A DNA stretch of 64,000 nucleotides from Oceanicella sp. SM1341 (GTDB taxonomy: Bacteria; Pseudomonadota; Alphaproteobacteria; Rhodobacterales; Rhodobacteraceae): assembly GCF_003448965.1 (NCBI RefSeq), contig NZ_QRGC01000005.1, positions 147,129-211,128 on the forward strand, written 5' to 3'. Each line of letters opens with the position of its first letter. Position 1 is the stretch's first letter. Under the pieces are notes generated by a model that saw nothing but the letters and a program-made list of their open reading frames with translations, was not told the origin of the DNA and searched no databases. The position numbers were made by a program, and so were the translations under genes. Below, piece after piece: positions 33,622 through 43,095 of this stretch.

Positions 33622-33669
33622 GGCGCTTTGCTACCTCGCGGCCAGCCGCATCGCAATCCGGAGAGCCAG

Positions 33670-34968
33670 ATGATCCCGCGTTACTCCCGCCCCGACATGG
33701 TCGCCATCTGGTCGCCGGAAACCAAGTTCCGCATCTGGTTCGAGATCGAGGCGCATGCCTGCGACGCCCAGGCCGCCATCGGGGTGATCCCCAAGGCCGC
33801 CGCCGAGGCGGTGTGGAAGGCGAAGGACGTCGAGTTCGACATCGCCCGCATCGACGAGATCGAGGCCGTCACCAAGCATGACGTGATCGCCTTCCTCACC
33901 CATCTCGCCGAGCATGTCGGCGAGGAAGCGCGCTTCGTCCACCAGGGCATGACCTCCTCGGACGTGCTCGACACCTGCTTCAACGTGCAGCTCACCCGCG
34001 CCGCCGACATCCTGATCGCCGATCTCGAGGGCCTGCTGGAGGCGCTCAAGCGCCGCGCCTTTGAGCACAAGGACACGGTGCGCATCGGCCGCTCGCACGG
34101 CATCCACGCCGAGCCGGTCACCATGGGCCTCACCTTCGCGCGCTTCTACGCCGAGATGAAGCGCAACCTGGAGCGCATGAAGACGGCCCGCGCCGAGATC
34201 GCCACCGGCGCCATCTCCGGCGCGGTCGGCACCTTCGCCAACATCGACCCCTCGGTGGAAGAGCACGTGTGCAAGGCCCTAGGCCTCGCCGTGGAGCCGA
34301 TCTCCACCCAGGTCATCCCGCGCGACCGCCACGCCGCCTTCTTCGCCGCCATGGGTGTCGTCGCCTCCTCGATCGAGAACATCGCCATCGAGGTGCGCCA
34401 CATGCAGCGCACCGAGGTGCTGGAGGCCGAGGAATTCTTCTCCAAGGGCCAGAAGGGCTCCTCGGCGATGCCGCACAAGCGCAACCCGGTGCTGACGGAA
34501 AACCTCACCGGCCTCGCGCGCCTGGTGCGCATGGCCGTGGTGCCGGCGATGGAGAACGTGGCGCTCTGGCACGAGCGCGACATCTCCCATTCCTCCGTCG
34601 AGCGCAACATCGGCCCCGACACCACCATCACGCTCGACTTCGCGCTGGCCCGCCTCACCTCGGTGATCGACCGCCTGGTCGTCTACCCCGACAACATGAT
34701 GGCGAACCTCAACAAGTTCCGCGGCCTGGTGCACTCGCAGCGCGTGCTGCTCGCCCTCACCCAGAAGGGTGTGAGCCGCGAGGACGCCTACACCCTCGTG
34801 CAGCGCAACGCGATGAAGGTCTGGGAGCAGGGCGCCGATTTCATGACCGAGCTGAAGGGCGATGCGGACGTGCGCGCCGCCCTCTCCGAGGCGGAGATCG
34901 AGGAGAAGTTCGACCTCGGCTACCACACCAAGCACGTCGACACGATCTTCGCCCGCGTCTTCGGCTGA
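33670..34968 (+). CDS. purB: Adenylosuccinate lyase
   Basis: PurB cleaves SAICAR and adenylosuccinate in purine synthesis. The 432-residue enzyme has the fumarase-superfamily signature GSSAMPHKRNP (about residues 264-274), TSSDVLDT (about 95-102), RSHGIHAEP with its catalytic His and the C-terminal LGYHTKHVDTIFARVFG. The ATG at 33670 (MIPRYSRPDM) is the family start. The frame is open far upstream, but that extension has no homology. Confidence 0.97.
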   Translation: MIPRYSRPDMVAIWSPETKFRIWFEIEAHACDAQAAIGVIPKAAAEAVWKAKDVEFDIARIDEIEAVTKHDVIAFLTHLAEHVGEEARFVHQGMTSSDVLDTCFNVQLTRAADILIADLEGLLEALKRRAFEHKDTVRIGRSHGIHAEPVTMGLTFARFYAEMKRNLERMKTARAEIATGAISGAVGTFANIDPSVEEHVCKALGLAVEPISTQVIPRDRHAAFFAAMGVVASSIENIAIEVRHMQRTEVLEAEEFFSKGQKGSSAMPHKRNPVLTENLTGLARLVRMAVVPAMENVALWHERDISHSSVERNIGPDTTITLDFALARLTSVIDRLVVYPDNMMANLNKFRGLVHSQRVLLALTQKGVSREDAYTLVQRNAMKVWEQGADFMTELKGDADVRAALSEAEIEEKFDLGYHTKHVDTIFARVFG

Positions 34969-35133
34969 GCCTTGCACCCGGGCCCGGGCCGGGCACCGGA
35001 AACCGCGCAGCGGTGACACGCCCGGGCGGGGGCTCGATGCCCCCGCCCAGGCGTTTTTCGTCCCGCGCCCCGGTCGACATCCCGCCCCCGCCCGTGCGAG
35101 GCTGCCCCTCTACCGCCACCACGGGAGGGGGAG

Positions 35134-36024
35134 ATGGACCACCGCGCCCTCGTCGCATCGCTCACGCCGCAGGAGCGTGCCCGGCTCACCGAGACGTCAG
35201 ACCGCGCCGGCCTCGCCCGGCTGGCGCTGCATGCCGGGGCCATCGCCGGGCTCGGCACGCTCATCGGGCTGCGGGTGCCGCTCTGGCCGCTGCTGATGCT
35301 GCCGCAGGGCGTGCTCATCGTCTTCCTCTTCAGCCTGCTGCATGAGACCACCCATCGCACGCCCTTCCGCAGCCGCTGGCTGAACGACACGGTGGCGCGC
35401 GCCTGCGGCTGGCTGCTGCTGCTGCCGCCCGAGTGGTTCCGCTACTTCCATCTCGCGCATCACCGCTTCACGCAGGACCCGGAAAACGACCCCGAGCTGG
35501 CCGAGCCGAAACCCGCCACCCCCGCCGCCTGGGCGCTGCATGTCTCAGGCCTGCCCACCTGGGCCCGCGCCGTCCGCCTGCTCCTGCGCAATGCCGCCGG
35601 CCGGTGCGACGACCCTTACGTGCCCGCCCGCGCCCTGCCCCGCATCCGGCGCGAGGCACGGCTGATGCTGGCGGGCTACGCGCTCGCCGCCCTGCTCCCG
35701 GCCCTTGCGGGCTCCGCGCTGCTGCTCTGGGCCTGGGCGGTGCCGGCGCTGCTGGGCCAGCCCTTCCTGCGCCTCTACCTGCTCGCCGAGCATGGCCGCT
35801 GCGCGTATGTGGCCAACATGCTCGAGAACACCCGCACCACCTACACCACCCGGGCCGTGCGCCTGCTGGCCTGGAACATGCCCTTCCATGCCGAGCACCA
35901 CGCCTACCCTTCCGTGCCCTTCCACAAGCTGCCGGAGTTCAACCGCATCATCGCCTCCCGCCTGCGCGTCACCGAGCGGGGCTATGCCCGCTTCACCGCC
36001 GGCTACCTCGCCTCGCTGCGCTGA
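35134..36024 (+). CDS. Membrane fatty acid desaturase-type protein
   Basis: This 296-residue integral membrane di-iron enzyme has the three histidine boxes of the desaturase/hydroxylase superfamily: HETTH (about residue 70), HLAHH (about 108) and HAEHH (about 250). Four hydrophobic helices lie at about 30-65, 85-100, 175-200 and 205-225. The substrate (acyl lipid, carotenoid or other) is not evident. It is preceded by a GGGAGGGGGAG ribosome site and stands alone between purB and a Rieske oxygenase. Confidence 0.85.
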   Translation: MDHRALVASLTPQERARLTETSDRAGLARLALHAGAIAGLGTLIGLRVPLWPLLMLPQGVLIVFLFSLLHETTHRTPFRSRWLNDTVARACGWLLLLPPEWFRYFHLAHHRFTQDPENDPELAEPKPATPAAWALHVSGLPTWARAVRLLLRNAAGRCDDPYVPARALPRIRREARLMLAGYALAALLPALAGSALLLWAWAVPALLGQPFLRLYLLAEHGRCAYVANMLENTRTTYTTRAVRLLAWNMPFHAEHHAYPSVPFHKLPEFNRIIASRLRVTERGYARFTAGYLASLR

Positions 36025-36156
36025 GGGCGCCGAATACTGCGGGGGTCGGTGAAAACCTGACCCTCCGATCAAATATTCATCGCCCGAAAACTTCGCCTTG
36101 CACCGCAAAGCAATTTCAATAGCGTGACGGGACACGGGTTTTTCGGAGCGCTGATC

Positions 36157-37221
36157 ATGATGCTTGGGAATGACGCCGCCTGGTCGCTGCCTGCCACGGC
36201 CTACACCGACCCCGCCCGGTTCGAGACCGAGCGCCGGATGATCTTCGAGACGAACTGGTTGCTGTTCTCCTGGTCCGCGCGGCTGCCCGAGCCGGGAGAT
36301 TACGTCACCGGCACGCTGGCCGGGCACAATCTCTTCATCATGCGCGGCGACGACGGCGTGGTGCGCGCCTTCCACAACGTCTGCCGCCACCGCGCGGCCG
36401 AGCTGGTGCGCGGCGAGAGCGGGCATTGCGGCGGGCTCGTCACCTGTCCCTACCACTCCTGGGGCTACCTGCGTGACGGGCGGCTGCACCGGGCGGTGAA
36501 CTTCGGCCCCGAGACCGTGTTCGACCCCACCGAGTGGGGCCTGATGCAGGCCGATTGCGAGGAATGGCGCGGCCTCGTCTTCGTGCGCATCGCCCGCGGC
36601 GGGCCGAGCGTCACCGAATGGCTCGGCCCGGTGGCCGATTTCGCCGCTCCCTTCCCGCTCGAGAAGCAGCACTACTTCTCGAAGAAGGAGCGCGTGGTCG
36701 ACGTCGACTGGAAGATCTACGGCGAGAACTATCTCGAGTGCTACCACTGCCGGGCCATGCACCCCGGCCTGTGCTCCACCCTCGACATCGACCGCTACCA
36801 GATCGACGTCCACGAGCGCGACAGGTTCTTCCACCTGCACGCCCCCGCCCGCAGCCCCGACGCCACGCAGGGCACCTATCTCTACCGCTTCCCGTTCCTG
36901 ATGCTGAACCTCTACGACTGGGGCTCCTCCATCGCCACGGTGGAGCCGCTGGGCCCGGGCCGCATCCGCCACATCAACTGGTATTTCTTCGAGGACATCT
37001 CGCCCGAGAAGGAAGAGGAAAACCGCCGCTCCGCCGCCTGGTCGGCCGAGATCATCACCGAGGATCTCGAGGTCATCACCGCCGTGCAGCGCAACATGAA
37101 CGCCGGAATGTTCCGCCAGGCGCCGCTGTCGCGGGCCGAGGAATACGCCGTGATCGCCTTCGACCGGATGTGCGAGGAGGCGATCTCGCCGCCCGATCCG
37201 CTGGTTGTCGCCGCCGAGTAG
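36157..37221 (+). CDS. Rieske non-heme iron oxygenase alpha subunit
   Basis: This 354-residue aromatic-ring-hydroxylating-type oxygenase has a Rieske [2Fe-2S] site in residues about 68-95 (CRHRAAEL ... CPYHSWGY, Cys-X-His and Cys-X2-His). The catalytic mononuclear iron site is in NYLECYHCRAMHP, with the bridging Asp/Glu pattern. Closest in style are GbcA-like glycine betaine and stachydrine demethylases. The start at 36157 follows GGAG at 8 nt, and a GTG at 36124 is possible. The reductase partner is not adjacent. The upstream AT-rich stretch (36066-36120) probably holds its promoter. Confidence 0.85.
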   Translation: MMLGNDAAWSLPATAYTDPARFETERRMIFETNWLLFSWSARLPEPGDYVTGTLAGHNLFIMRGDDGVVRAFHNVCRHRAAELVRGESGHCGGLVTCPYHSWGYLRDGRLHRAVNFGPETVFDPTEWGLMQADCEEWRGLVFVRIARGGPSVTEWLGPVADFAAPFPLEKQHYFSKKERVVDVDWKIYGENYLECYHCRAMHPGLCSTLDIDRYQIDVHERDRFFHLHAPARSPDATQGTYLYRFPFLMLNLYDWGSSIATVEPLGPGRIRHINWYFFEDISPEKEEENRRSAAWSAEIITEDLEVITAVQRNMNAGMFRQAPLSRAEEYAVIAFDRMCEEAISPPDPLVVAAE

Positions 37222-37504
37222 CGTGGCGCGCCACGCCCGCGGCCTGTCCGCGCCGGGCTGCTGCAGCGCAGCGCCGGCGGCGGGGCTTTCCCTGTCGCCG
37301 AAATCTGGCCCGACGGGGCGATTCGGGGTATCCTCGCAGGGTTTCGCCGGCGCGCAGGCCGGGCCGCGGCGCGGGCGGAACGGCAGGGTCCGCGGTCCCT
37401 TCCCTGTTTCGGCGGAAGGCCCGGGCAGCAGTTCAGGATGATATCGGCAAAGCCCGCACCCCGCCCCCGGGCGGGGGAGACGGGCAAGGGGAGGAGCCCG
37501 TGTC

Positions 37505-38311
37505 ATGGAGCTGAGAACCGGCTGGCTGATCGCCGCGCTGGTGGCGCTCGGCGCTGCCGCACCGATGATCTGGCCCGGAGGGCCCTGCGGCTGGACCGAG
37601 CGCATCACCGGCTCGGGCTGCCTCTCGGAGACCCGCATCGACGGCTTGCGCCTCGCCGCGCTCGATCCGGTCGCCGCCACGCCCGGCGGGCTGGCCATTG
37701 CCGGGCTCCTGGACGAGCCGGTGCTGCTGCGCTACGACCCCGCCACCCGCCGCGTGACCGAGCGCGTGTCGCTGCCGATGGGCCCCGGGCGCCCCGAGGG
37801 GCTGCTGCCGCGCGAGGACGGCACGCTGGTGGTGACCTGCACCGCGGGCGCGCCCTGCGCCGAGGGCGGGCATTCGGCGGTCGAGGTGCCCGTCGGCACG
37901 GCGCCCGTGGCCCGGTCGATCCCGGCGCCGGGCCCGGCGGAGCGGCGCGCCCGGCACGACGGGGTCGAGACCGCGGACGGCGGCCGGGCCGCCTGGCGGG
38001 GCGACGGACGGCAGATCCGCCTGCTCGATGCCGGCGGCGCCGAAACCGGCCGCATCGACCTTCCCGGCCGCCCCGGCGCCGCACGCTGGCTGGTGGCGGA
38101 CCCCGGAAGCGAACGGCTGGCCGCGGTTTCCGCCCATGGCTACGGGCGCTCGGTGGTGCATGTGCTTTCGCCGGCGAAACAGGTCGTGCTCCGGCGCTTC
38201 GAGGTGGCCGGAGGGCGCCCGCACGTGGTCTGGCTCGACGGCGACCTGCTGCTGGTCACCGAGGCCAGGCAGGGGCCCGCCACCGTGCTGCGCCGCTTCG
38301 CCGTGCCCTGA
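37505..38311 (+). CDS. Secreted protein of unknown function, possibly beta-propeller
   Basis: This 268-residue protein has an N-terminal signal or anchor helix (residues 7-25). Repeated strand patterns follow (LLRYDPATRRV, VARSIPAPGP, IRLLDAGGAETGRI, VVHVLSPAKQVVLRRFEVAG), suggesting a small beta-propeller. Six or so cysteines near the N-terminus and middle (CGW, GCLSE, TCTAGAPC) could form disulfides in the periplasm. I do not recognise a family. Confidence 0.7.
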   Translation: MELRTGWLIAALVALGAAAPMIWPGGPCGWTERITGSGCLSETRIDGLRLAALDPVAATPGGLAIAGLLDEPVLLRYDPATRRVTERVSLPMGPGRPEGLLPREDGTLVVTCTAGAPCAEGGHSAVEVPVGTAPVARSIPAPGPAERRARHDGVETADGGRAAWRGDGRQIRLLDAGGAETGRIDLPGRPGAARWLVADPGSERLAAVSAHGYGRSVVHVLSPAKQVVLRRFEVAGGRPHVVWLDGDLLLVTEARQGPATVLRRFAVP

Positions 38312-38422
38312 ACGGGCCGGCACCGCACGGGCGCGCCACCCGGGAAGCGGCGGAAGCCCGGCTTCCGGAGCCGCTCGCCCCGTCGCGGCGCGGCGGCATG
38401 TCTCGGGGCCCCGGCCGGGCGC

Positions 38423-39010
38423 TCAGCCCTTCGGGCCGGTGCGCAGCCCGTCGACGAAGACATCGAGCAGGCGCAGCACCGTGGGCTGCCAGCCCGGCTG
38501 GTCACGCGTGTAGCACATGCCGATCAGCGCGCGGATGACGTCTTCCGCGGAGACATCGTCGCGGATGGCGCCGGAGGCCACGGCCCGGGCCATCAGCCGT
38601 TCCACCGCGCCGCGGGTGCGGCTGGTGGTTTCGGCGAAGAACGGGTCGGTGCTGTCCACCGCGGGGGCGAGGGCGGCGAGCATGCCCTTCTTGGTGGCCA
38701 CCATCCCCACCGCCGCGTGCAGCCACAGGCGCAGCGCCTCCACCGGGTCTGCCGCCGAGGAGGTGGCCCCGGCCAGCGCTTCCAGCTCGTCCACCTCGTG
38801 GGCATAGACGTCGCGGAACAGCGCCTCGCGCGTGGGGAAGTGGCGGTAGAGCGTGCCGATGCCCACGCCGGCCGTCCGCGCCACCGCCTCCAGGCTCGCC
38901 TCCGGCCCGCCGGCGCTGAACACGTCACGCGCCGCGCGCAGCAGCTTCTCGCGGTTGCGCAGCGAGTCCGCGCGGGGCTTGCGGCTTGTTTTCTGCTCGG
39001 CCTGTCCCAT
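38423..39010 (-). CDS. TetR-family repressor of the adjacent molybdenum hydroxylase
   Basis: This 195-residue TetR regulator has a helix-turn-helix at about residues 15-60 (LLRAARDVFSAGGPEASLEA, GVGIGTLYRHFPTREALF) and an alpha-helical ligand domain. The start at 39010 is chosen because the family N-terminus begins there. Upstream in-frame sequence crosses the promoter region. It is divergent from the paoABC-type genes, and a perfect 17-bp palindrome lies between -35 and -10 of their promoter, so it most likely represses that operon. Confidence 0.9.
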   Translation of the reverse strand: MGQAEQKTSRKPRADSLRNREKLLRAARDVFSAGGPEASLEAVARTAGVGIGTLYRHFPTREALFRDVYAHEVDELEALAGATSSAADPVEALRLWLHAAVGMVATKKGMLAALAPAVDSTDPFFAETTSRTRGAVERLMARAVASGAIRDDVSAEDVIRALIGMCYTRDQPGWQPTVLRLLDVFVDGLRTGPKG

Positions 39011-39035
39011 TCTTCGATCAGGTCTCCTTTTACCC

Positions 39036-39064
39036 TTGATAAACGGAGGCACCCTCCGTATAAC
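39036..39064 (+). promoter_or_regulatory. Sigma70-like promoter with TetR operator in the spacer
   Basis: TTGATA (39036-39041) and TATAAC (39059-39064) are separated by exactly 17 nt. The spacer contains the perfect palindrome ACGGAGG-CAC-CCTCCGT (39043-39059, sharing one base with the -10). Repressor bound there would block RNA polymerase. It drives the rightward hydroxylase operon, with the divergent TetR gene starting 26 nt to the left. Confidence 0.75.
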
Positions 39065-39204
39065 ATGTCCACGTGCCGGATGCGACTCCGCCCATGCAGA
39101 GGATCGCACGTTCCGGTCACCAGACGAAAGCGCCCGCGGCACATGCCGCGCAACCTCTCTCCGGCGTCGACCCACACCTGATATATATACCGATCGGAGC
39201 ATTC

Positions 39205-39726
39205 ATGACTCTGTCCATCAGCCTCACGGTCAACGGGGTCCGGCAGGATCTCGCCATCGACGACCCGCGCGTGACCCTGCTCGACCTCCTGCGCGACCGG
39301 CTCACCCTCACCGGAACCAAGAAGGGCTGCGACCGCGGCCAGTGCGGTGCCTGCACGGTGCTCGTGGACGGCCGCCGCGTGAATTCCTGCCTCTCGCTGG
39401 CGCTCAGCCTCGACGGCGCGGAGGTGCTCACCATCGAGGGCCTTGCGAAAGGCGACGCGCTCGACCCCGTGCAGCAGGCCTTCATCGCCCATGACGGCTT
39501 CCAGTGCGGCTTCTGCACCCCCGGCCAGATCATGAGCGCCGTGGGCCTGCTGAACGAGGGCGAGACCGGCGACGACCCCGAGCGCATCCGCGAGGGGATG
39601 AGCGGCAACCTGTGCCGCTGCGGCGCCTATGCCGGCATCGCCGAGGCGGTGAGCACCGCCCGCCGCCTGCGTGACGAGACCGCGCGCCCCCTGCGTGACG
39701 AGGACGAAACCCGGAGGATCGCATGA
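39205..39726 (+). CDS. Molybdenum hydroxylase [2Fe-2S] subunit (PaoA-like)
   Basis: This is the electron-transfer subunit of a xanthine-oxidase-family aldehyde oxidase or dehydrogenase. Its 173 residues have the plant-type ferredoxin cluster CDRGQCGACTVLVDGRRVNSC and the second cluster CGFCTPGQ ... GNLCRCGAY. Length is typical of single small subunits. It lacks the long Tat-bearing N-terminus of E. coli PaoA, so the complex may be cytoplasmic. It overlaps the FAD subunit gene by 4 nt. Confidence 0.92.
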   Translation: MTLSISLTVNGVRQDLAIDDPRVTLLDLLRDRLTLTGTKKGCDRGQCGACTVLVDGRRVNSCLSLALSLDGAEVLTIEGLAKGDALDPVQQAFIAHDGFQCGFCTPGQIMSAVGLLNEGETGDDPERIREGMSGNLCRCGAYAGIAEAVSTARRLRDETARPLRDEDETRRIA

Positions 39727-40781
39727 ACCTGTTCGACTACGTGCGCCCGGCCTCGGTGGCCGAGGCGGTGGCCGCCGCCACCGAACCCGGCGCGGCCTAT
39801 CTCGCCGCCGGCACCAACCTGCTCGACCTCATGAAGCTCGGCGCGGCGCGCCCGCAGCGGCTGGTGGACATCACCCGCCTGCCCGGGCTCGACACCATCG
39901 AGGCGCTGGAGGACGGCGGCTACCGCGTGGGCGCCATGGTGCGCAACGCCGATCTCGCCCGGCACCCCGGCTTTGCCGCCGCCTTCCCGGCGGTGGCGGA
40001 GGCGCTGCTCTCCGGCGCCTCGGCCCAGCTGCGCAACATGGCCACCGTGGGCGGAAACCTGATGCAGCAGACCCGCTGCGCCTATTTCCACGACACCGCC
40101 GCCGCCTGCAACCGCCGCGCCCCCGGCACCGGCTGCGACGCCGCGGGCGGCGAGAACCGCACCCATGCCGTGCTGGGCTGGAGCCCGTCCTGCATCGCCA
40201 CCCACCCGTCGGACTTCTGTGTCGCCCTCGCGGCCCTCGACGCGATGGTGGAGATCGAGGGCCCGTTCGGCCGCCGCAAGCTGGCGCTGGAGGAGTTTCA
40301 CCTGCTGCCCGGCACCACGCCGGAGCGCACCACGGTGCTGGCGCCGGGCGAGATGGTGACGGCGCTGCTGCTGCCGCCCGCCGCCGCCGGCTTCCGCGCC
40401 AATGCCCGCTACCTCAAGCTGCGTGAGCGCACCTCCTTTGCCTTCGCGCTGGTCTCCGCCGCGGCGGCGCTACAGCTGTCGGGCGGGCGCATCACCGCCG
40501 CGCGCATCGCCATGGGCGGCGTGGCGGCGAAGCCCTGGCGCGCCCGCGCCGCGGAGGAGGTGCTGGAGGGCGAGGCGCCCGAGCGCGCCGCCTTCGAGCG
40601 CGCCGCCGAGGCCGCCCTCTCCGAAGCCGCCCCCTCGGGCGACAATGCCTTCAAGATCGCGCTTGCGAAGCGGGTGGTCACCCGGGCGCTGAGCATGGCC
40701 GCCGCCGGCACGCCCGCGCGGATGCCCGCCCTGCCCGGCTCCGCCTTCGCGACAGACAACGGGAGTTCCGCCGATGAATGA
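39723..40781 (+). CDS. Molybdenum hydroxylase FAD subunit (PaoB-like)
   Basis: This FAD-binding subunit has 352 residues, with the CO-dehydrogenase-flavoprotein N-terminus FDYVRPASVAEAVAA, AAGTNLLDLMK and the pattern ATVGGNLMQQTRC. The cysteine-rich insertion CAYFHDTAAACNRR ... GCDAAGG ... SPSCIATHPSDF is the mark of the PaoB/4-hydroxybenzoyl-CoA reductase type with an extra [4Fe-4S] cluster. The stop overlaps the start of the large subunit. Confidence 0.92.
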   Translation: MNLFDYVRPASVAEAVAAATEPGAAYLAAGTNLLDLMKLGAARPQRLVDITRLPGLDTIEALEDGGYRVGAMVRNADLARHPGFAAAFPAVAEALLSGASAQLRNMATVGGNLMQQTRCAYFHDTAAACNRRAPGTGCDAAGGENRTHAVLGWSPSCIATHPSDFCVALAALDAMVEIEGPFGRRKLALEEFHLLPGTTPERTTVLAPGEMVTALLLPPAAAGFRANARYLKLRERTSFAFALVSAAAALQLSGGRITAARIAMGGVAAKPWRARAAEEVLEGEAPERAAFERAAEAALSEAAPSGDNAFKIALAKRVVTRALSMAAAGTPARMPALPGSAFATDNGSSADE

Positions 40782-43029
40782 GCCCCTTCCCTATCCCGCC
40801 GCCCCGGTGCGGCACGGCTCGAACAGCGGCCAGCCGATGACCCGCCGCGACGGCCGCCTGAAGGTGACCGGCGCGGCCACCTATGCCGCCGACACCCACC
40901 CCGAGGGCCTGCTGCACGCCGCCCTGGCGGTGAGCAGCATCGCCCGCGGCCGGGTGAGCTTCCTCGACGTGGAGGCCGCGAAGGCGCATCCCGGCGTCGT
41001 GGAGGTGATCACGCCGCAGAACCGCCCCGCGCTGGCGCATGACCCCGACAGCAAGACCCTGCCCTTCAGCTTCCGCATGGACGCGCTGCAGAACGACCGG
41101 GTGCGCTACGCCGGCCAGCCCATCGCCGTGGTGGTGGCCGAAACGCTGGAGGCCGCCACCGAGGGCGCCCGCCTGCTAGCCCCGCGCTACGAGGCCGAGG
41201 CCGCGCGCATCGGCTTCGGGAACGGCCTGCCCGAGCCCGCCCCCATGGTGGGCGTGGGTGCCCCCGGCCGCGCCGAGACCGGCGATCTCGAGGCCGGGTT
41301 CGCCGCCGCGAGCCAGATCGTCGAGACCGGCTACGAGACCCCCGCGCAGTACCACAACGCGATGGAGCCGCATGCCATCGTGGCCGCCTGGGACGGCGAT
41401 CACCTCTCCATCGACATGCCCAACCAGGCCATCGCGATGAGCCAGGCGAGCTTCGCCGCCTTCTTCGGCATCCCGGTGCAGAACGTGTCGCTGCGCAGCC
41501 CGTTCCTGGGCGGGGGCTTCGGCTCGAAGGCGATCCTCGCGGGGCCGCAGGTGCTGTGCATCCTCGCCGCGCGCATGCTGGGCCGGCCGGTGAAGCTGGT
41601 GCTCACCCGCGCGCAGATGTACGGGCCGGTGGGCCACCGCGGCGCCACCCGCCAGACCCTGCGGCTGGGCACCGACGCGCAGGGCCGCCTCACGGCACTC
41701 GAGCATCACGCCGTCTCCGAGACCAGCACCTTCGACGACTTCATCGAGCCGGCCGCCAATGCCTCGCTGAACCTCTACGCGAGCCCGGCCATCCTCGCGC
41801 GGCACGACGCGATGCGCATGGACACGGGCACGCCCGGGCCGATGCGCGCGCCCGGCGAGGCCTCCGGCTCCGCCGCGCTGGAATGCGCGATGGACGAGGC
41901 GGCCCAGGCCGCCGGGCTCGATCCGCTGACCTTCCGGCTGATCAACTACGCCGAGACCGACCCGATCTCCGGCAAGCCCTACTCGGCCAAGGAGCTGCGC
42001 GCCTGCTACATGCGCGGCGCCGAGAGCTTCGGCTGGGCCGGCCGGCCGCTCGCCCCCCGCCAGATGCGCGACGAGAACGGCCTGCTCACCGGCTGGGGCA
42101 TGGGCAGCGCGCTCTTCCCCGCGCCGATGTTCCAGGCCGAGGCGCGCGCCGTGCTGCGCGCCGACGGCTCGGCCCTGGTGGAGACCTCGGGCGCCGACAT
42201 GGGCCAGGGCGCCTGGACCGCGCTCGCCCAGCTCGCCGCCGACGGGCTGGGGCTGGACATCGACCAGGTGGAGTTCCGCTCCGGCAGCACCGACCAGCCG
42301 GACGGCGGCATCGCCGGCGGCTCGGGCCACACCGCCACCGCGGGCGGCGCGCTGCACGCGGCGGGGCGCGACGTGGTGGCCCGGCTCACCGAGCTCGCCA
42401 CCGCCGACCCCGAATCGCCGCTCTTCGGCGCCGGCAACTCCGGTGTCACCGCGCGGGACGGCCGGCTGGTGCGCAACGACGACGAGAGCCGCAGCGAGGC
42501 CTATGCCGACATCCTGGCCCGCGCCGGGCTGGAGGCGCTGGAGGGCACCGGCCGCGGCGCGCGCGACCCGGCAAACGCCGAGGCACGGGCGATGTTCTCG
42601 CATGGCGCGGTGTTTGCCGAGGTGAAGGTCGACCCCGAGCTGGGCCAGATCCGGGTGAGCCGCATGGTGGGCGCCTTCGCCGCCGGGCGGATCGTCAACC
42701 CGCGGCTGGCGCGCAGCCAGCTCTACGGCGGGATGATCTGGGGCCTGTCCTTCGCCCTGCACGAGGAGGCGGTGCACGACCTGCGCTCGGGCCGGGTGAT
42801 GAACGCCGATCTCGCCGGCTACCACGTGCCGGTGAACGCCGACACGCCGGCCATGGAGGCGCTGCTGATCGACGAGGACGACCGCTTCGTGAACGATCTC
42901 GGCATCAAGGGCGTGGGCGAGATCGGCATCACCGGCAGCGTGGGCGCCATCGCCAACGCGATCTGGCACGCAACCGGGGTGCGGGTGCGCCGCTTCCCCA
43001 TCCGCATCGAGGACGTGCTGGGCCTCTGA
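40774..43029 (+). CDS. Molybdenum hydroxylase large subunit (PaoC-like)
   Basis: This 751-residue molybdopterin-cytosine-dinucleotide-binding catalytic subunit oxidises aldehydes or N-heterocycles. Visible family elements are RRDGRLKVTGAATYAAD at the start, SPFLGGGFGSKA (about 246-257), GPMRAPGEASGSAALE (about 358-373), GADMGQGAWTALAQ and the catalytic glutamate in GVGEIGITGSVGAIANAI (about 719). Arg in MRAPGEA fits aldehyde oxidases. XdhC/PaoD-type maturation genes are not adjacent. A terminator follows. Confidence 0.93.
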   Translation: MNEPLPYPAAPVRHGSNSGQPMTRRDGRLKVTGAATYAADTHPEGLLHAALAVSSIARGRVSFLDVEAAKAHPGVVEVITPQNRPALAHDPDSKTLPFSFRMDALQNDRVRYAGQPIAVVVAETLEAATEGARLLAPRYEAEAARIGFGNGLPEPAPMVGVGAPGRAETGDLEAGFAAASQIVETGYETPAQYHNAMEPHAIVAAWDGDHLSIDMPNQAIAMSQASFAAFFGIPVQNVSLRSPFLGGGFGSKAILAGPQVLCILAARMLGRPVKLVLTRAQMYGPVGHRGATRQTLRLGTDAQGRLTALEHHAVSETSTFDDFIEPAANASLNLYASPAILARHDAMRMDTGTPGPMRAPGEASGSAALECAMDEAAQAAGLDPLTFRLINYAETDPISGKPYSAKELRACYMRGAESFGWAGRPLAPRQMRDENGLLTGWGMGSALFPAPMFQAEARAVLRADGSALVETSGADMGQGAWTALAQLAADGLGLDIDQVEFRSGSTDQPDGGIAGGSGHTATAGGALHAAGRDVVARLTELATADPESPLFGAGNSGVTARDGRLVRNDDESRSEAYADILARAGLEALEGTGRGARDPANAEARAMFSHGAVFAEVKVDPELGQIRVSRMVGAFAAGRIVNPRLARSQLYGGMIWGLSFALHEEAVHDLRSGRVMNADLAGYHVPVNADTPAMEALLIDEDDRFVNDLGIKGVGEIGITGSVGAIANAIWHATGVRVRRFPIRIEDVLGL

Positions 43030-43051
43030 GCCCGGCACGACGGCGGCACGA

Positions 43052-43083
43052 GGGGCCGGGGGCGCCAGGCCTCCGGCCCCTTT
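43052..43083 (+). terminator. Terminator of the molybdenum hydroxylase operon
   Basis: GGGGCCGG (43052-43059) pairs with CCGGCCCC (43073-43080) and is followed by TTT. It is placed between convergent genes. Confidence 0.75.
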
Positions 43084-43095
43084 CGCCTGCGCCTG

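Noticed and set aside
32596..33669. In-frame open extension of about 358 codons upstream of purB
   Set aside because: Composition is Arg/Pro/Ala/Gly-rich without family similarity, and PurB homology begins at the ATG at 33670 with its own spacing.
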